From positions 186,001-250,000 of the forward strand of contig NZ_JBHSMT010000013.1 in the NCBI RefSeq assembly GCF_042654985.1: a stretch of 64,000 nt of DNA, written 5' to 3'. The position numbers and the translations under genes are program-made. Of this stretch, positions 8,511-18,007 are shown piece after piece. The stretch is from Paraherbaspirillum soli (lineage in GTDB: Bacteria; Pseudomonadota; Gammaproteobacteria; Burkholderiales; Burkholderiaceae_D). Below the pieces are notes generated by a model, which was not told the origin of the DNA, made no database searches, and saw only the letters and a program-made list of their open reading frames with translations. Each line of letters begins with the position of its first letter. The stretch's first letter is position 1.

Positions 8511-10835
8511 TTACGGCACAAACTCAACTTCCACCTCGCGCACGTCGGCCCTGCCCTGCTGGTCGATCGCCCGCAATTGATAGCGCCCCGGCGTGCCCGG
8601 CAGCCAGCCCAGGCTGTCGGCGGCTTTGGCCTTGCCGATCAGGCCGCCGTTGGCGAACCAGAACAGGATGTCGTGCGCCGCGGTGGCGTTGGCGCGCAGC
8701 GCGATCGGCGTCATTTTCGACAACTGCATGGTGTAGGTGGCGCCGCTGTTGGGCGACACTATTTGCGGGCCGTCGCCGCTGTCTTGTCCCTGTTCCGCTT
8801 TGCCGCAGTCGGGCTGGGCCGGCGGCTGACGGCGCGGCATGCCGGCTTCGCGGAACAGGCGTTGCATGTCGGTCGGCCAGAATTCGAAGATTTCGCTGTG
8901 GCTGTTCGGACCGTCGTCGCAGGTCGCCTTCCCGCTGTGGTTGTCGATCCTGACGGCGCGGTGCAGATTGCTGATCTTGATCGGCGACTTGCCGGGGATG
9001 AACCAGGTCTGTGCCCGGTCCTGGCACAAGGGATTGGGCAGATCGCCGCTGGCGCGACAGACCTCGACCCGCGTCACGTTGGCCGGCAACGCTTGCGGCG
9101 GCTGGCCCGGATCGAGTCGCTGGGCGCGCAAGCTATCGACGATTTTGAAAAACAACGGTGCAGCGGTCTGAACCCCGATGAAGGCCGGATTGCCGCTGCT
9201 ATCGAAATTGCCGACCCAGACCACCATCACATAGCGGCCGAATACGCCCGCGGTCCAGGCATCGCGGAAGCCCCAGGAGGTACCGGTTTTCCACGCGACC
9301 GCGGGTGCCGCCGGCTCGCCGCTGTCGGGCCGCGGATTGGCTTGCAGCATTTGCAGGGTGATGAATGCGGCTTCGTCCGACAGCAGGCGTTTGTTTTCCG
9401 CATGCGGATCGGCTTGCTGCTTTTCGTAGCTCAGCGGTCGCAGCACGCCGCGATTGGCCAGCATCAGGTACAGGCGCGCCAGTTCTTCCATCGTCAACTC
9501 GCCGCCTCCCAGCGCCAGCGCCAGGCCGTAGTGTTTTTCCGAAGCGAGCCGGGTCACGCCGGCTTGTTGCAGGAATTGGTACAGATTCGGTTGCGACAGT
9601 TTGGCGGCCAGTGCCACCGCCGGGATGTTGCGGCTGCGTACCAGCGCGTCCTGGGCCGCAATCGGTCCGACAAAACGGCCGTCGAAATTCTCCGGGCTGA
9701 ACGGGCCGAAGCTGGTCGGCGCGTCTTTCAGGATGCTCAGCGGATGCAGCAAACCCTGGTCCAGCGCCAGCCCGTAGATGAACGGTTTCAAGGTCGAGCC
9801 GGGCGAGCGTTTGGCTTGGGTGCCGTTGACCTGGCCGTCGATGGCGCGGTCGAAATAGTTGGCGGAGCCGACCACCGCCCGCACTTCGCCGCTGCTGCGA
9901 TCGATCAGCATGGCGGCGGCATTGTTGACGCCGACCCCGCGATGATTGGCAACGAACTGGGTCAGGATCCGTTCCACCGTCGATTGCAGCGGCAGGTCGA
10001 TGCTGGACCAGATCTCGCCGCCGCCTTTGCTGCGCAACAGGGTGTCGCTGGCGTGCGGCGCCAGGAACGGCAGGCTGGCGGTCGCATACAGCGGCGTGCG
10101 CGACGCCAGATCGGCTTGGTATTTGCGCGCCTCCGGGTGCTGCGCTAGCCAGATCGCGGCCAGCCGTTGCCGCGCCAGATATCGCTCCTGCTCTGCACCA
10201 TCCTTGGCGCGCGACATGCCGCCGCGCTTGCGCGGATTTTGCGGGATCACGGCCAGCGCCAGCACTTCCGGCAAGGTCAGGTGCTGCGCCCGTTTGTGGA
10301 AGTAAATCAGGCTGGCGGCGCCGACCCCTTCGATGTTGCCGCCATACGGCGCCAGATTGAGGTAAGCCTCCAGGATCTCGCGCTTGCTGTAGCGCGCTTC
10401 CAGCCACAGGGCCGCCGCCAGTTGCCTGAATTTGCCGCCGACGTTCTGGCTCTGGATGCCGTACAAGCGTCTGGCCAGTTGCATGCTGATGGTCGATGCG
10501 CCTTGCCGCCCGCCGCCGCCGTAAGTGGTAGCGACGGCCCGCCCCAGCGCGACCGGATTGACGCCGGGATGCCAGTAAAACCAGCGGTCCTCGTACAGCT
10601 GCACCGCTTCGGCCAGGCGCGGATCGATCTCGCTCAACGGCACCCACAGCCGGTACTGCTCGTCCGCAGCCAGCGCCAGCCGCAGCAATTCGCCGTTCTT
10701 GGCATAGATCGCGGTCGAGCTGGCGACCGCCGCCCGCAACGGCGAATGCGGCCACAGCCGCAGGCCGAGCAGCAGCGCGGCGATGCAGGCGGCGATCTGC
10801 ATCAAACGGCGATGACGGCGCAGATTGTTCAACAT
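8511..10835 (-). CDS. pbpC: Penicillin-binding protein 1C
   Basis: A 774-aa bifunctional-type PBP. It has an N-terminal membrane anchor (about 12-27), a GT51 glycosyltransferase domain with EDRWFYWHPGVNP and the GASTISMQLAR motif, and a transpeptidase domain with SxxK (SPGSTLKPF, Ser near 346), SRN and KTGTSWGFRDAW (about 513). A C-terminal BiPBP_C beta domain follows. It acts on peptidoglycan in the periplasm. The gene follows the alpha-2-macroglobulin gene in the same direction, the classic yfhM-pbpC pairing, here separated by a 176-nt gap holding a family E-like repeat. Confidence 0.93.
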   Translation of the reverse strand: MLNNLRRHRRLMQIAACIAALLLGLRLWPHSPLRAAVASSTAIYAKNGELLRLALAADEQYRLWVPLSEIDPRLAEAVQLYEDRWFYWHPGVNPVALGRAVATTYGGGGRQGASTISMQLARRLYGIQSQNVGGKFRQLAAALWLEARYSKREILEAYLNLAPYGGNIEGVGAASLIYFHKRAQHLTLPEVLALAVIPQNPRKRGGMSRAKDGAEQERYLARQRLAAIWLAQHPEARKYQADLASRTPLYATASLPFLAPHASDTLLRSKGGGEIWSSIDLPLQSTVERILTQFVANHRGVGVNNAAAMLIDRSSGEVRAVVGSANYFDRAIDGQVNGTQAKRSPGSTLKPFIYGLALDQGLLHPLSILKDAPTSFGPFSPENFDGRFVGPIAAQDALVRSRNIPAVALAAKLSQPNLYQFLQQAGVTRLASEKHYGLALALGGGELTMEELARLYLMLANRGVLRPLSYEKQQADPHAENKRLLSDEAAFITLQMLQANPRPDSGEPAAPAVAWKTGTSWGFRDAWTAGVFGRYVMVVWVGNFDSSGNPAFIGVQTAAPLFFKIVDSLRAQRLDPGQPPQALPANVTRVEVCRASGDLPNPLCQDRAQTWFIPGKSPIKISNLHRAVRIDNHSGKATCDDGPNSHSEIFEFWPTDMQRLFREAGMPRRQPPAQPDCGKAEQGQDSGDGPQIVSPNSGATYTMQLSKMTPIALRANATAAHDILFWFANGGLIGKAKAADSLGWLPGTPGRYQLRAIDQQGRADVREVEVEFVP

Positions 10836-10885
10836 GCTTTACAAAACTCCAACTGCTGGTTGCGTAGGTATTGCGTATGTATTGC

Positions 10886-11001
10886 GTAGGTCGGAAAAGC
10901 GTAGCGCCTTCCGACGTTCGGTGAACCGCCTAGAACAGTCAAGGGCTTGACCTAGTGATGCGATTCTCGCCGTCGGAAGGCGCTGCGCTTTTCCGACCTA
11001 C
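10886..11001. repeat. Repeat family E, diverged copy (GTAGGTCGG variant)
   Basis: The outer arms GTAGGTCGGAAAAGCG and CGCTTTTCCGACCTAC have the same architecture as family E. It separates the alpha-2-macroglobulin gene from pbpC. Confidence 0.8.
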
Positions 11002-11011
11002 GGACCTGCGC

Positions 11012-14000
11012 TTATTTCTTGCCCGGCGCTTCCACCGTCAAGCTCTGGCCGCCGGCCGAACGCGCTTGCACGCCGCGCTCGTACATCGACTCGGCATACG
11101 CCGGCGGCACCACAAAACGGCCGCTGTTGGTGGCCTTGATGCGGTAGCTGATTTCGCTGAAATCGGTGCCGACGGTGCCGTAAAACACGACCCGGTCTTC
11201 GCGCACGTCGGCGTAGCTGATGTTCCAGTTGGACTTGGCGCCGGCCAGTCCGGCCAGGGCCGAACTTTGCGCCGGCTGCGCAGTGCTGCCGTCGGCGGTG
11301 CCGGCGGTCGGTTCGGACGGGGTGTCCAGCACCGGCTCAAAACCGCCCGGCATCAAATCGACCAGCGCCGCGTTCCACACCGATTGCCGCCCCACCGCAC
11401 GGAACTTCAGGCGCACCGTCAACTCGTCGCCGACCTTGACCGCGCTGACCGGCTTGCCGTCGCTGCCGACAAATTCGCGCAGCACTTCGATCCCGGCCCG
11501 CAGTTCCTCTTTCGGCGGCGTCTTGTCGAAGCCAGTTTCGGTGACGGCGTAATAACTGGTCAGCTTGCTGTCGTTGCCGAAGCGCAGTTTGGCAGTGCCT
11601 GCAGCAAAGCCGACCCGCGGCACCAGGTTATTCGGCAGCGTCAACGGATGCTGCTTGCCGCTGGCATCCACTTCGGCGATTGCCAATTTGCCCAATCCCT
11701 CGGCCCCGACCGAATTGGCGTAGGCGTCGAATGCCAGGATCAGGTAGGCGCTCGACAACGTGTTGAAACGGCCGTCGGCGATCGGCTTGACCAGGTCGAT
11801 CACGACCGACTGCGGCAAGGCTTTGACCCGCGCCGGGAAATGGCGCGACAACAAATACAGCAGCTGCGCATTGTGAATCAGCGGGTCGTAGTAAAAGCCG
11901 TAGTCGAACGATTTCCCGGGTTTAACCAGTTGTTCGACTTGCTTGTCGATCAGTTTGCTGGCCAGGCTGTCCTGCTTTTGCAGCTGGTAGGCGGCGGCCA
12001 GGTAGGCCGCGGCCAGATCGCTTTGCCATTCCTTCGGATAACGTCGTTCCAGCGTTTCGCGGATGCTGGTCAGGACAGGCGTGGTGACCACCATCTGCCG
12101 CGTCAACAGATACGCGGCATAGGCGCGCACCCGCAATTGCCACAATTCGGTGCCGGGGCTGGCGGCCAGTTTTTGCGCATAATCCAGGCCTTTTTGCAGC
12201 ATGTCCGGCGGTACGGTTTCGCCGCGCTCGCGCCCTTCCAGCAGCAAGTGCAGGGCGTAGATCGAGGCAAATTCATCGACCTCGACCGAGGCATTCCACA
12301 AGCCGAAGCCGCCCTCCGCATTTTGCCGCGTGCGCAATACCTTCAACGCGTCGTCAAAGCTGCGGGCGGTGGCCGGTTTGAGCTCGGACTTGCCGAACTC
12401 GGGCCGCTTGGAAAGAATCAGCGCCGGGATCGCCTGGCTGACCATTTGCTCGGTGCAAAGATGCGGGAAGTTGGCCAGATAATCCGCCAGGCCGTCGGCC
12501 AGCACCAGCGGCAGCGCCGACACGCCGGCTTCCAGCTTGCGGTATTGCGGGTACATATTGCGCTTGACCGGCACCTCGGCCGAGCCGCTGAAACTGCCAA
12601 CAGTCAGCTGGGTGTAGCGCGCCACCGGCGGCCGCACCGAGACATCGGTGCTGAGCTTGGCGCTCTTGCTGCTATTACTGACCAGGCTGGCGCTGAAATT
12701 GAGGCTGGCCGAACCCAGCATCGCTTGCGTGCCGTCCACCGCTTTGACGCGGTAGCTGGCGACGCCTTCGCGCATGGCGCCGATTTTTAAGGTCTGGGTC
12801 GGATTGCCGATGATTTGCAGATGCGGCGAGGTTTTCAAGGTCAGGCTGACGGCTGCATCCTTGCCGGCATCGGCGACATTATTGGCGAGGCCGACGCTGA
12901 CGTCGAACTCATCGCCCGGCGTGACCGCCAGCGGGGCATTGGGCGAGATCACAAAATCGCCGCGCACCAGGGCCTTGGTCTGCGCGGTGCCGATGGCGCC
13001 GTCGTTGACCGCGACCGCCATCACCCGCATGCTGCCGTTGAAGGTATCCGGCACCTGGTAGCTGAACTCTTGCTCGCCATTGACGTCGACGATGCCCGAC
13101 CAATACACGGCCGGTTTGTCGTGCTTGCGCTTGAACGGGTTCAAATGCTTGCCGAGCGCGCCTTCGGCGTCGCCGCCGGGGGCGCTGGCGGCCAGCAGCT
13201 TTTTGAATTCCGGCAGGATCAGGTCGAGGATTTGCGAGGTGCGCACTTCCAGCATTTTCTTTTGGAAGAAGAAGCCGAGCGGGTCCGCCATCTGGTAGCG
13301 CGCCACTTGCAGGATGCCTTCATCGACCGCAAACACCACCACCCGGGTCGGCTGCGCTGCGGTCAATTTCATTTTCAATTGCTGGCCGGGCTTGACCAGC
13401 TCCGGCGTGCTCAAGGTCAATTTATTGGTGCGCGCCGCCAGGCTGGTGGCGAACGGCACCACGCCGTAACTCAGCGGACTCATGAAAATTTCATCCGACG
13501 ACGGGTCGCGGATGAATTGCACGCTGATGTAGCCGTTGCCTTCGAAATCCTTGGGCAGACGGATTTTTTGCACCGATGCCAAGGTGTCCGCCTTGAACCA
13601 TTGGTGGGTGAACACTTTGTCGCGCTCGATCGTGATCAGGCCGGCGCCGGTGTAGGGCGCGCGGATGCTGACCTCGATCTCGTCGCCGGGCACGTAATCC
13701 TTTTTGTCCAGGGTCAGTTGCAGCTCGGCGTTGCGCTCCAGGCTGCGGCTGACGTTGCCCTTGCCGGCTACCGCGTATTCGATGCGGTTGAATTCCAGGC
13801 CCTGGGCATCGCGGATCACGTAGGCGAAATTGCCCGGCGTGTCGCTCGCCAACGCCAGGTTGAAACCAGCAGCCGGGATCGCCAGCGGCGATTCTTTCAG
13901 CAGGATTTCCTTTTTGCGCGATTCGTATTTGTAGCCGCCGTCCGCTTGCTTGGTCAGGACCGACACGTATTTGCGCTCGATCTGCTGCAAGGTCAGACCT

Positions 14001-17000
14001 GCCACCGCGGTCTTTTGCGCCTTCGGATCGAGGCCGATAATCGAGACCGTGCGATGCGATCCGCGCGAGACAAAGTTCAGCGCGCCGTCGGCCTTGAAGC
14101 CGATCATATAAGGCAGCTCCGAGACCAGCGTCGCCGCTTCCGCCGCCACCCCGCGTCCGCCTTGCGGCTCGTAGGTGCGGGTCAGGACTTGCAGGCGATA
14201 GGTGGCCTTGGCGTACTTTGCCAGTCCCAAGTCGAAACTCGCATCGCCCTTGTCGTCCGTGGTCTGCTCCGCCAACTGCTCGTTATAGCCTTCCTTGGCG
14301 CGCTGCGGATCGTAGAAGGTGTAAGCCGGGAATTGCTTGAACGCCGGGAACGCCGGGGTCAAGGTCAGTTCCGCGGTGACCCTGCGGTTTTCGGCCGGCG
14401 TGCCGAACAGATTCTGGGCGTTGACCGCCAGGCTCAGATCCTTGGGATTGAGCCAACCTTCGCTGGCCGGGGCCGAGAACCTGGCGCTCACCTTGATCCG
14501 GTCCGGCTGGAATTCCTGCACCTTGACGCTGGTGCTGCCGACCTGGGCCCCGGCCTTGCCGTCCCGGACCAGGTACAGGTTGACGTTGTAGGTGCCGGTC
14601 GGGGCGCTGTCCTGCGTGGTGTACGACAGTTCGCTGAAGCCGCCAGCCGGCAGCTTGATTTTTTCGCGCTTGACGGTCAGGCCGCGCGCATCCAGCACTT
14701 CCGCTTCCAGCGGCAAGCCGGTAATGCTGCCGGCCCAGTTGGCCGACTTGGCGATGATGCCGATGTGGAAGGTATCGCCGGGGCGATAAATCCCGCGATC
14801 GCTGAACAGGTAAGCCGACACCTGGTCCGCCACCGCGGCATTGTTGGCGCCGCCGACATCGAAGCGCGACATATCGAGCGCGCGGTCGGATTTATTGAGC
14901 GGCATGAAGCTGAGATCGCCGCCCTTCCTGACCATCACCATCAGCGGCGCACGCTCGCGCGACAAGCCCTCGATCTTGGCGAAATGGGCGCGGCCGCCGG
15001 CATCGGTGGTTTGCGAAAACAGCGTGATACCGTTCTTGCCGATGATCTCGACGGTGGCGCCGTCCACCGGTTTGCCGCTGAAAATCGACTGCACAAAAAT
15101 ATCCTGCGAGCCGTCGAGCGATTTTTTGACCAGCAGCCCGAGGTCGGTGACGATCACCAGGCGCTTGTCGATCTTGTTTTCCGGCTGGCTGTTGCCATCA
15201 CCGCCATCGCCACCGTTGCCGCCGTTTTCACCGTCCGCAGCGCAGTTGTCGCCGCAGTCGGCATCGCCGGCTGCCGCCACCGGTTCGCCCGGTTGCCGCT
15301 GATTTTTGTCCTGTTCCTTTTTCTCGCGCGCTTCCGCGGCCGGGTCGTAGCCGCTCACCGTCAGCAGAAATACGCCGCGACGCGCTTCGCCGTCGCCCTT
15401 CAGGTATTGGCTCATATCGACCGCTTCATAGTGCGCACGGCCGCGCTCCAGGTTGGGCAGCGGGATTTTCGATTCGAAGCGCTCGGTCAGGTTGTCAGGA
15501 CCGAAGCGTCCGTAAAATTCGGGATTGGCAAAATTGCCGTCGGCTTGCGACACCAGATGCTGCAATTGCGAAGTCTGGACCCGGCCGATTTCCACTTTGA
15601 CGCCAGGCAGATCGCGCACCAGCACCGCGACTTTTTTCTCGCCGCTCATGGTCAGCAAAGCGCCCTGGCTGAGGATCTTCAGTTCCGGCGGGAACGGCGG
15701 CACCTGCAGCACGCGGTGCTCGGTTTGACCCAGCAGATAACCGCCGAACGATTTCAGGCCATGCTCGACCCGGACGTAAATCATGGCGCCGACATCTGCG
15801 CGGTATTTGAAACTGTGGCTATCGGTATATTCGTGCTCGGCTGGAATCGCCTCCAGCGGCAGACGGCGCGATTGCTGCAGGATGGCCGGGGTGATTTCGC
15901 CGGTGCTCCAGGACTCGGCCGGATCGTCCTCGCTACCGTCCTTGCGGTCCGGATGGAACTTCGGCAAGACCCAGGCGCTGATCGCCTTTTGCATCTCGCG
16001 CTCATGCACGGTGGCGCTGGTCTGCAACAGCAGCACTTGCTCCGGTTCGTTCTTGTCGTTGGTGACGACTTGCGGCTGCATGTCGCTGATCGCCAGGCTG
16101 TACAACCCCGGCACCTCGATCTGTGCAGTCAACGGCTGGTCCGAGGCTGGACTGCCGCGTGCCGCCGTGAGGCCCTTGGCCAAGGTGAAATTCATCCGGC
16201 TGCCGTCCTTCGGGATCGGCAAGCTCGCGGAACGGATGTAGGCGTTCAATTTCAGCTTGTCGTAAGTCGCCGTGAACGGCGTGGTTTCCTTGCCGATGCC
16301 GAGCACGCCGGAGGATTGCTGGTCGAGTTGCAGCTCGATCCGTTTTTCCAGCTCGACCGGATTGACCGGGTGACTGAAGTGCAGCTCGACCACCGCCTGC
16401 TTGATCGCCGGGTTGACCGGGTCCTGATAGAACTCGGTGCGGGCGATGTTAAGCGTGAAAGCGGCGCTGCTGAAGGTGGTGTCGTATTGGGCCAGACGGA
16501 TTTCGGGGCTGAACAGCTGCTTGTCGAAGCCGAGCTTGTATTCGCGCCCTACCGGCCAGTCTTCGCTCGGCTTGAAGCTGAGCGTCTTGTCGTCGTCCCA
16601 GTGCCAGCCCCCGGCAATTGCCGGGCTGACCGTGATGCCGCTGCTGACGTCCTTGCCGACCGCCGCCAGAGTGGCGGCCGAATGGTCGAATTTGATCAGC
16701 AGCGGTTTCGGCAGCCGATTGGCCGGATCGTCCTGTTCGATTTCGGTGCGTCCGGGATTGACCGCCTTGAACGTCACCTCGACCGGCTTCGGCCGCGCCT
16801 GCCACCAGTGATAACCATACCAGCCGCCGCCCGCCAGCAACAACACGGCGGCCAGGCCGATCAGCGCCTTGCGCGGATGGCGGCGCACGCCTACCGCAGC
16901 AGCAAAACCGCGCCGCGCGCTCCAGTGCAACCAGGCCGGCGCTTGCCAGTTAAGATTGCCGAACACCTGCCGCAACAGCCATCTGAGCGGGGTCCAGATC

Positions 17001-17092
17001 ACCATCAGGACAATCCCGAAGAAGTTCAGGAAAAATAAAAAAAGCGCCAATCCGCGATTGGCGCTTTTTGGTGATTCGGCTGGCTGCTGCAT
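11012..17092 (-). CDS. Bacterial alpha-2-macroglobulin (YfhM/ECAM-like, large form)
   Basis: A 2026-aa envelope protease trap. Two hydrophobic segments near the N-terminus (about 20-45 and 75-95) suggest membrane anchoring instead of the usual lipobox, which is not seen. A run of MG/A2M beta domains follows, with an Asp/Gly/Asn-rich linker, and a thioester motif CTEQ lies near residue 1546 (HLCTEQM). In the family, the Cys-Gln thioester binds attacking proteases covalently after bait cleavage, and the partner PBP1C repairs peptidoglycan. The ATG at 17092 is chosen over an in-frame TTG seven codons earlier. A terminator-like hairpin lies within its first codons. At over 2000 aa it is longer than the usual 1500-1650 aa forms. 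Confidence 0.9.
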   Translation of the reverse strand: MQQPAESPKSANRGLALFLFFLNFFGIVLMVIWTPLRWLLRQVFGNLNWQAPAWLHWSARRGFAAAVGVRRHPRKALIGLAAVLLLAGGGWYGYHWWQARPKPVEVTFKAVNPGRTEIEQDDPANRLPKPLLIKFDHSAATLAAVGKDVSSGITVSPAIAGGWHWDDDKTLSFKPSEDWPVGREYKLGFDKQLFSPEIRLAQYDTTFSSAAFTLNIARTEFYQDPVNPAIKQAVVELHFSHPVNPVELEKRIELQLDQQSSGVLGIGKETTPFTATYDKLKLNAYIRSASLPIPKDGSRMNFTLAKGLTAARGSPASDQPLTAQIEVPGLYSLAISDMQPQVVTNDKNEPEQVLLLQTSATVHEREMQKAISAWVLPKFHPDRKDGSEDDPAESWSTGEITPAILQQSRRLPLEAIPAEHEYTDSHSFKYRADVGAMIYVRVEHGLKSFGGYLLGQTEHRVLQVPPFPPELKILSQGALLTMSGEKKVAVLVRDLPGVKVEIGRVQTSQLQHLVSQADGNFANPEFYGRFGPDNLTERFESKIPLPNLERGRAHYEAVDMSQYLKGDGEARRGVFLLTVSGYDPAAEAREKKEQDKNQRQPGEPVAAAGDADCGDNCAADGENGGNGGDGGDGNSQPENKIDKRLVIVTDLGLLVKKSLDGSQDIFVQSIFSGKPVDGATVEIIGKNGITLFSQTTDAGGRAHFAKIEGLSRERAPLMVMVRKGGDLSFMPLNKSDRALDMSRFDVGGANNAAVADQVSAYLFSDRGIYRPGDTFHIGIIAKSANWAGSITGLPLEAEVLDARGLTVKREKIKLPAGGFSELSYTTQDSAPTGTYNVNLYLVRDGKAGAQVGSTSVKVQEFQPDRIKVSARFSAPASEGWLNPKDLSLAVNAQNLFGTPAENRRVTAELTLTPAFPAFKQFPAYTFYDPQRAKEGYNEQLAEQTTDDKGDASFDLGLAKYAKATYRLQVLTRTYEPQGGRGVAAEAATLVSELPYMIGFKADGALNFVSRGSHRTVSIIGLDPKAQKTAVAGLTLQQIERKYVSVLTKQADGGYKYESRKKEILLKESPLAIPAAGFNLALASDTPGNFAYVIRDAQGLEFNRIEYAVAGKGNVSRSLERNAELQLTLDKKDYVPGDEIEVSIRAPYTGAGLITIERDKVFTHQWFKADTLASVQKIRLPKDFEGNGYISVQFIRDPSSDEIFMSPLSYGVVPFATSLAARTNKLTLSTPELVKPGQQLKMKLTAAQPTRVVVFAVDEGILQVARYQMADPLGFFFQKKMLEVRTSQILDLILPEFKKLLAASAPGGDAEGALGKHLNPFKRKHDKPAVYWSGIVDVNGEQEFSYQVPDTFNGSMRVMAVAVNDGAIGTAQTKALVRGDFVISPNAPLAVTPGDEFDVSVGLANNVADAGKDAAVSLTLKTSPHLQIIGNPTQTLKIGAMREGVASYRVKAVDGTQAMLGSASLNFSASLVSNSSKSAKLSTDVSVRPPVARYTQLTVGSFSGSAEVPVKRNMYPQYRKLEAGVSALPLVLADGLADYLANFPHLCTEQMVSQAIPALILSKRPEFGKSELKPATARSFDDALKVLRTRQNAEGGFGLWNASVEVDEFASIYALHLLLEGRERGETVPPDMLQKGLDYAQKLAASPGTELWQLRVRAYAAYLLTRQMVVTTPVLTSIRETLERRYPKEWQSDLAAAYLAAAYQLQKQDSLASKLIDKQVEQLVKPGKSFDYGFYYDPLIHNAQLLYLLSRHFPARVKALPQSVVIDLVKPIADGRFNTLSSAYLILAFDAYANSVGAEGLGKLAIAEVDASGKQHPLTLPNNLVPRVGFAAGTAKLRFGNDSKLTSYYAVTETGFDKTPPKEELRAGIEVLREFVGSDGKPVSAVKVGDELTVRLKFRAVGRQSVWNAALVDLMPGGFEPVLDTPSEPTAGTADGSTAQPAQSSALAGLAGAKSNWNISYADVREDRVVFYGTVGTDFSEISYRIKATNSGRFVVPPAYAESMYERGVQARSAGGQSLTVEAPGKK
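17031..17069 (-). terminator. Terminator-like hairpin inside the start of the alpha-2-macroglobulin gene
   Basis: A perfect 9-bp stem (GCGCCAATC 17044-17052 with GATTGGCGC 17056-17064) with a 3-nt loop, flanked by A/T runs on both sides. On the minus strand the stem is followed by a run of seven T, A, then five T. It falls at about codons 8-21 of the minus-strand gene. Confidence 0.6.
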
Positions 17093-17200
17093 GTGTTTTC
17101 CCGGTATTGGCAAACGTTAATAAAACTCTTGGGAGAATATCATGATGCCTAGGGGCAAACCATACAAACAACGACCAAATTTACTGCAAACAATTGGCAC

Positions 17201-17372
17201 GTAGGGCGGATGAGCGCAGCGTTATCCGCCGATGGATGTACCACATGCATTCGATGTATCCAACGGCGGAAGGGTGAAGCAGGGGTTTCGGATGGCATGC
17301 CATCCGCCTGCGTAACGGTATCCGCTTGCAAGCGGATACGCGCCCTGCAAGGGCTACGCTTTTCCGCCCTAC
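17201..17372. repeat. Repeat family E, copy 3 (with inserted segment)
   Basis: It begins GTAGGGCGGATGAGCGCAGC and ends TTTTCCGCCCTAC; an extra segment of about 75 bp lies inside, making this copy longer. Its right end contains the stop codon of the small cassette gene (CTA at 17369-17371), exactly as at 4727. Confidence 0.85.
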
Positions 17373-17626
17373 TTCTTGCGCGTTTTGGCGTTCTCTTCAA
17401 ATTGCGCGCGCATCACATCGAACAGGTTGTGCCTGTCGTCGGCCAGGTCGATGATGGCCTGCACCAAGTCATGCGTCATCTTGTTGTCTTTGGAAATCTC
17501 GCGCAGCGGTCGCAACAGCCGCCGTACTTCTTCCAGGCAGATCATGCCCAAGCGTGCGGCTTCAAGCGCTTCATCGAGGTAATTGGGACAGATAATTTTT
17601 TTGTCAGGCGTTATAGCGAAGGTCAT
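17369..17626 (-). CDS. Small cassette protein, paralogue of the gene at 4727
   Basis: An 85-aa protein starting MTFAITPDKK, sharing most of its sequence with the 86-aa protein at 4727-4987, including the ISKDN, MTHDLVQAIIDLADDRH and DVMR segments. The C-terminal ten residues and the part after MTFAITPDK differ most. A GGAGCC Shine-Dalgarno-like stretch precedes the ATG. The stop lies inside a family E repeat and a structured leader lies upstream, as in the first copy. Function unknown. Confidence 0.7.
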   Translation of the reverse strand: MTFAITPDKKIICPNYLDEALEAARLGMICLEEVRRLLRPLREISKDNKMTHDLVQAIIDLADDRHNLFDVMRAQFEENAKTRKK

Positions 17627-17705
17627 ACGGGCTCCTTTAGTGGTTGGGGGGAGGTAATTGAGCCGCGCTGTACCGGAATGGGAGGGCGGCGACAACAGGA
17701 TTAGC

Positions 17706-17905
17706 AGACCGGCCCCAACAATTACCCGTCTCACCGGCAGCCCGAAGGCTTCCCACTATCGCCACCCAAAGAGGATGGAGATAGAGACGGACGCATAGGC
17801 CGCATGGCGCGATCTATATGTATTGGGAGACAGGCCGCTAAACCTGGTCCCTTCTTTATTCAGGGACAGGGGCCGACTATAAACTTTCTTTAGCGTTTCG
17901 GCAAC
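17706..17905 (-). ncRNA. Candidate structured leader RNA, copy 2
   Basis: Homologous to 5061-5250. It pairs CCGTCTC with GAGACGG (17784-17790 with 17726-17732) and CCATCC with GGGTGG (17773-17778 with 17762-17767). It conserves the AGCC-TTCG-GGCT hairpin and a GTCCC/GGGAC hairpin. Differences from copy 1 in the first two helices are compensatory, which supports an RNA structure rather than a coding function. Confidence 0.6.
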
Positions 17906-18007
17906 AAGCGTGCCGTAGCCGGCGCCTCGGCTGCGACAGGAGCGCCGGTATTGGAAAAATAGAGGATTGCTGCCGGGAAGATGGCGATTAACACTCGGAC
18001 AGCCGTC

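Noticed and set aside
12815..17038. 1407-codon open frame on the plus strand antisense to the alpha-2-macroglobulin gene
   Set aside because: It mirrors the codon structure of a GC-rich gene on the other strand, has Arg/His/Gln/Gly-rich composition, no domains and no ribosome site. The same applies to antisense frames at 8475-10148, 10955-12790 and 26142-27764.
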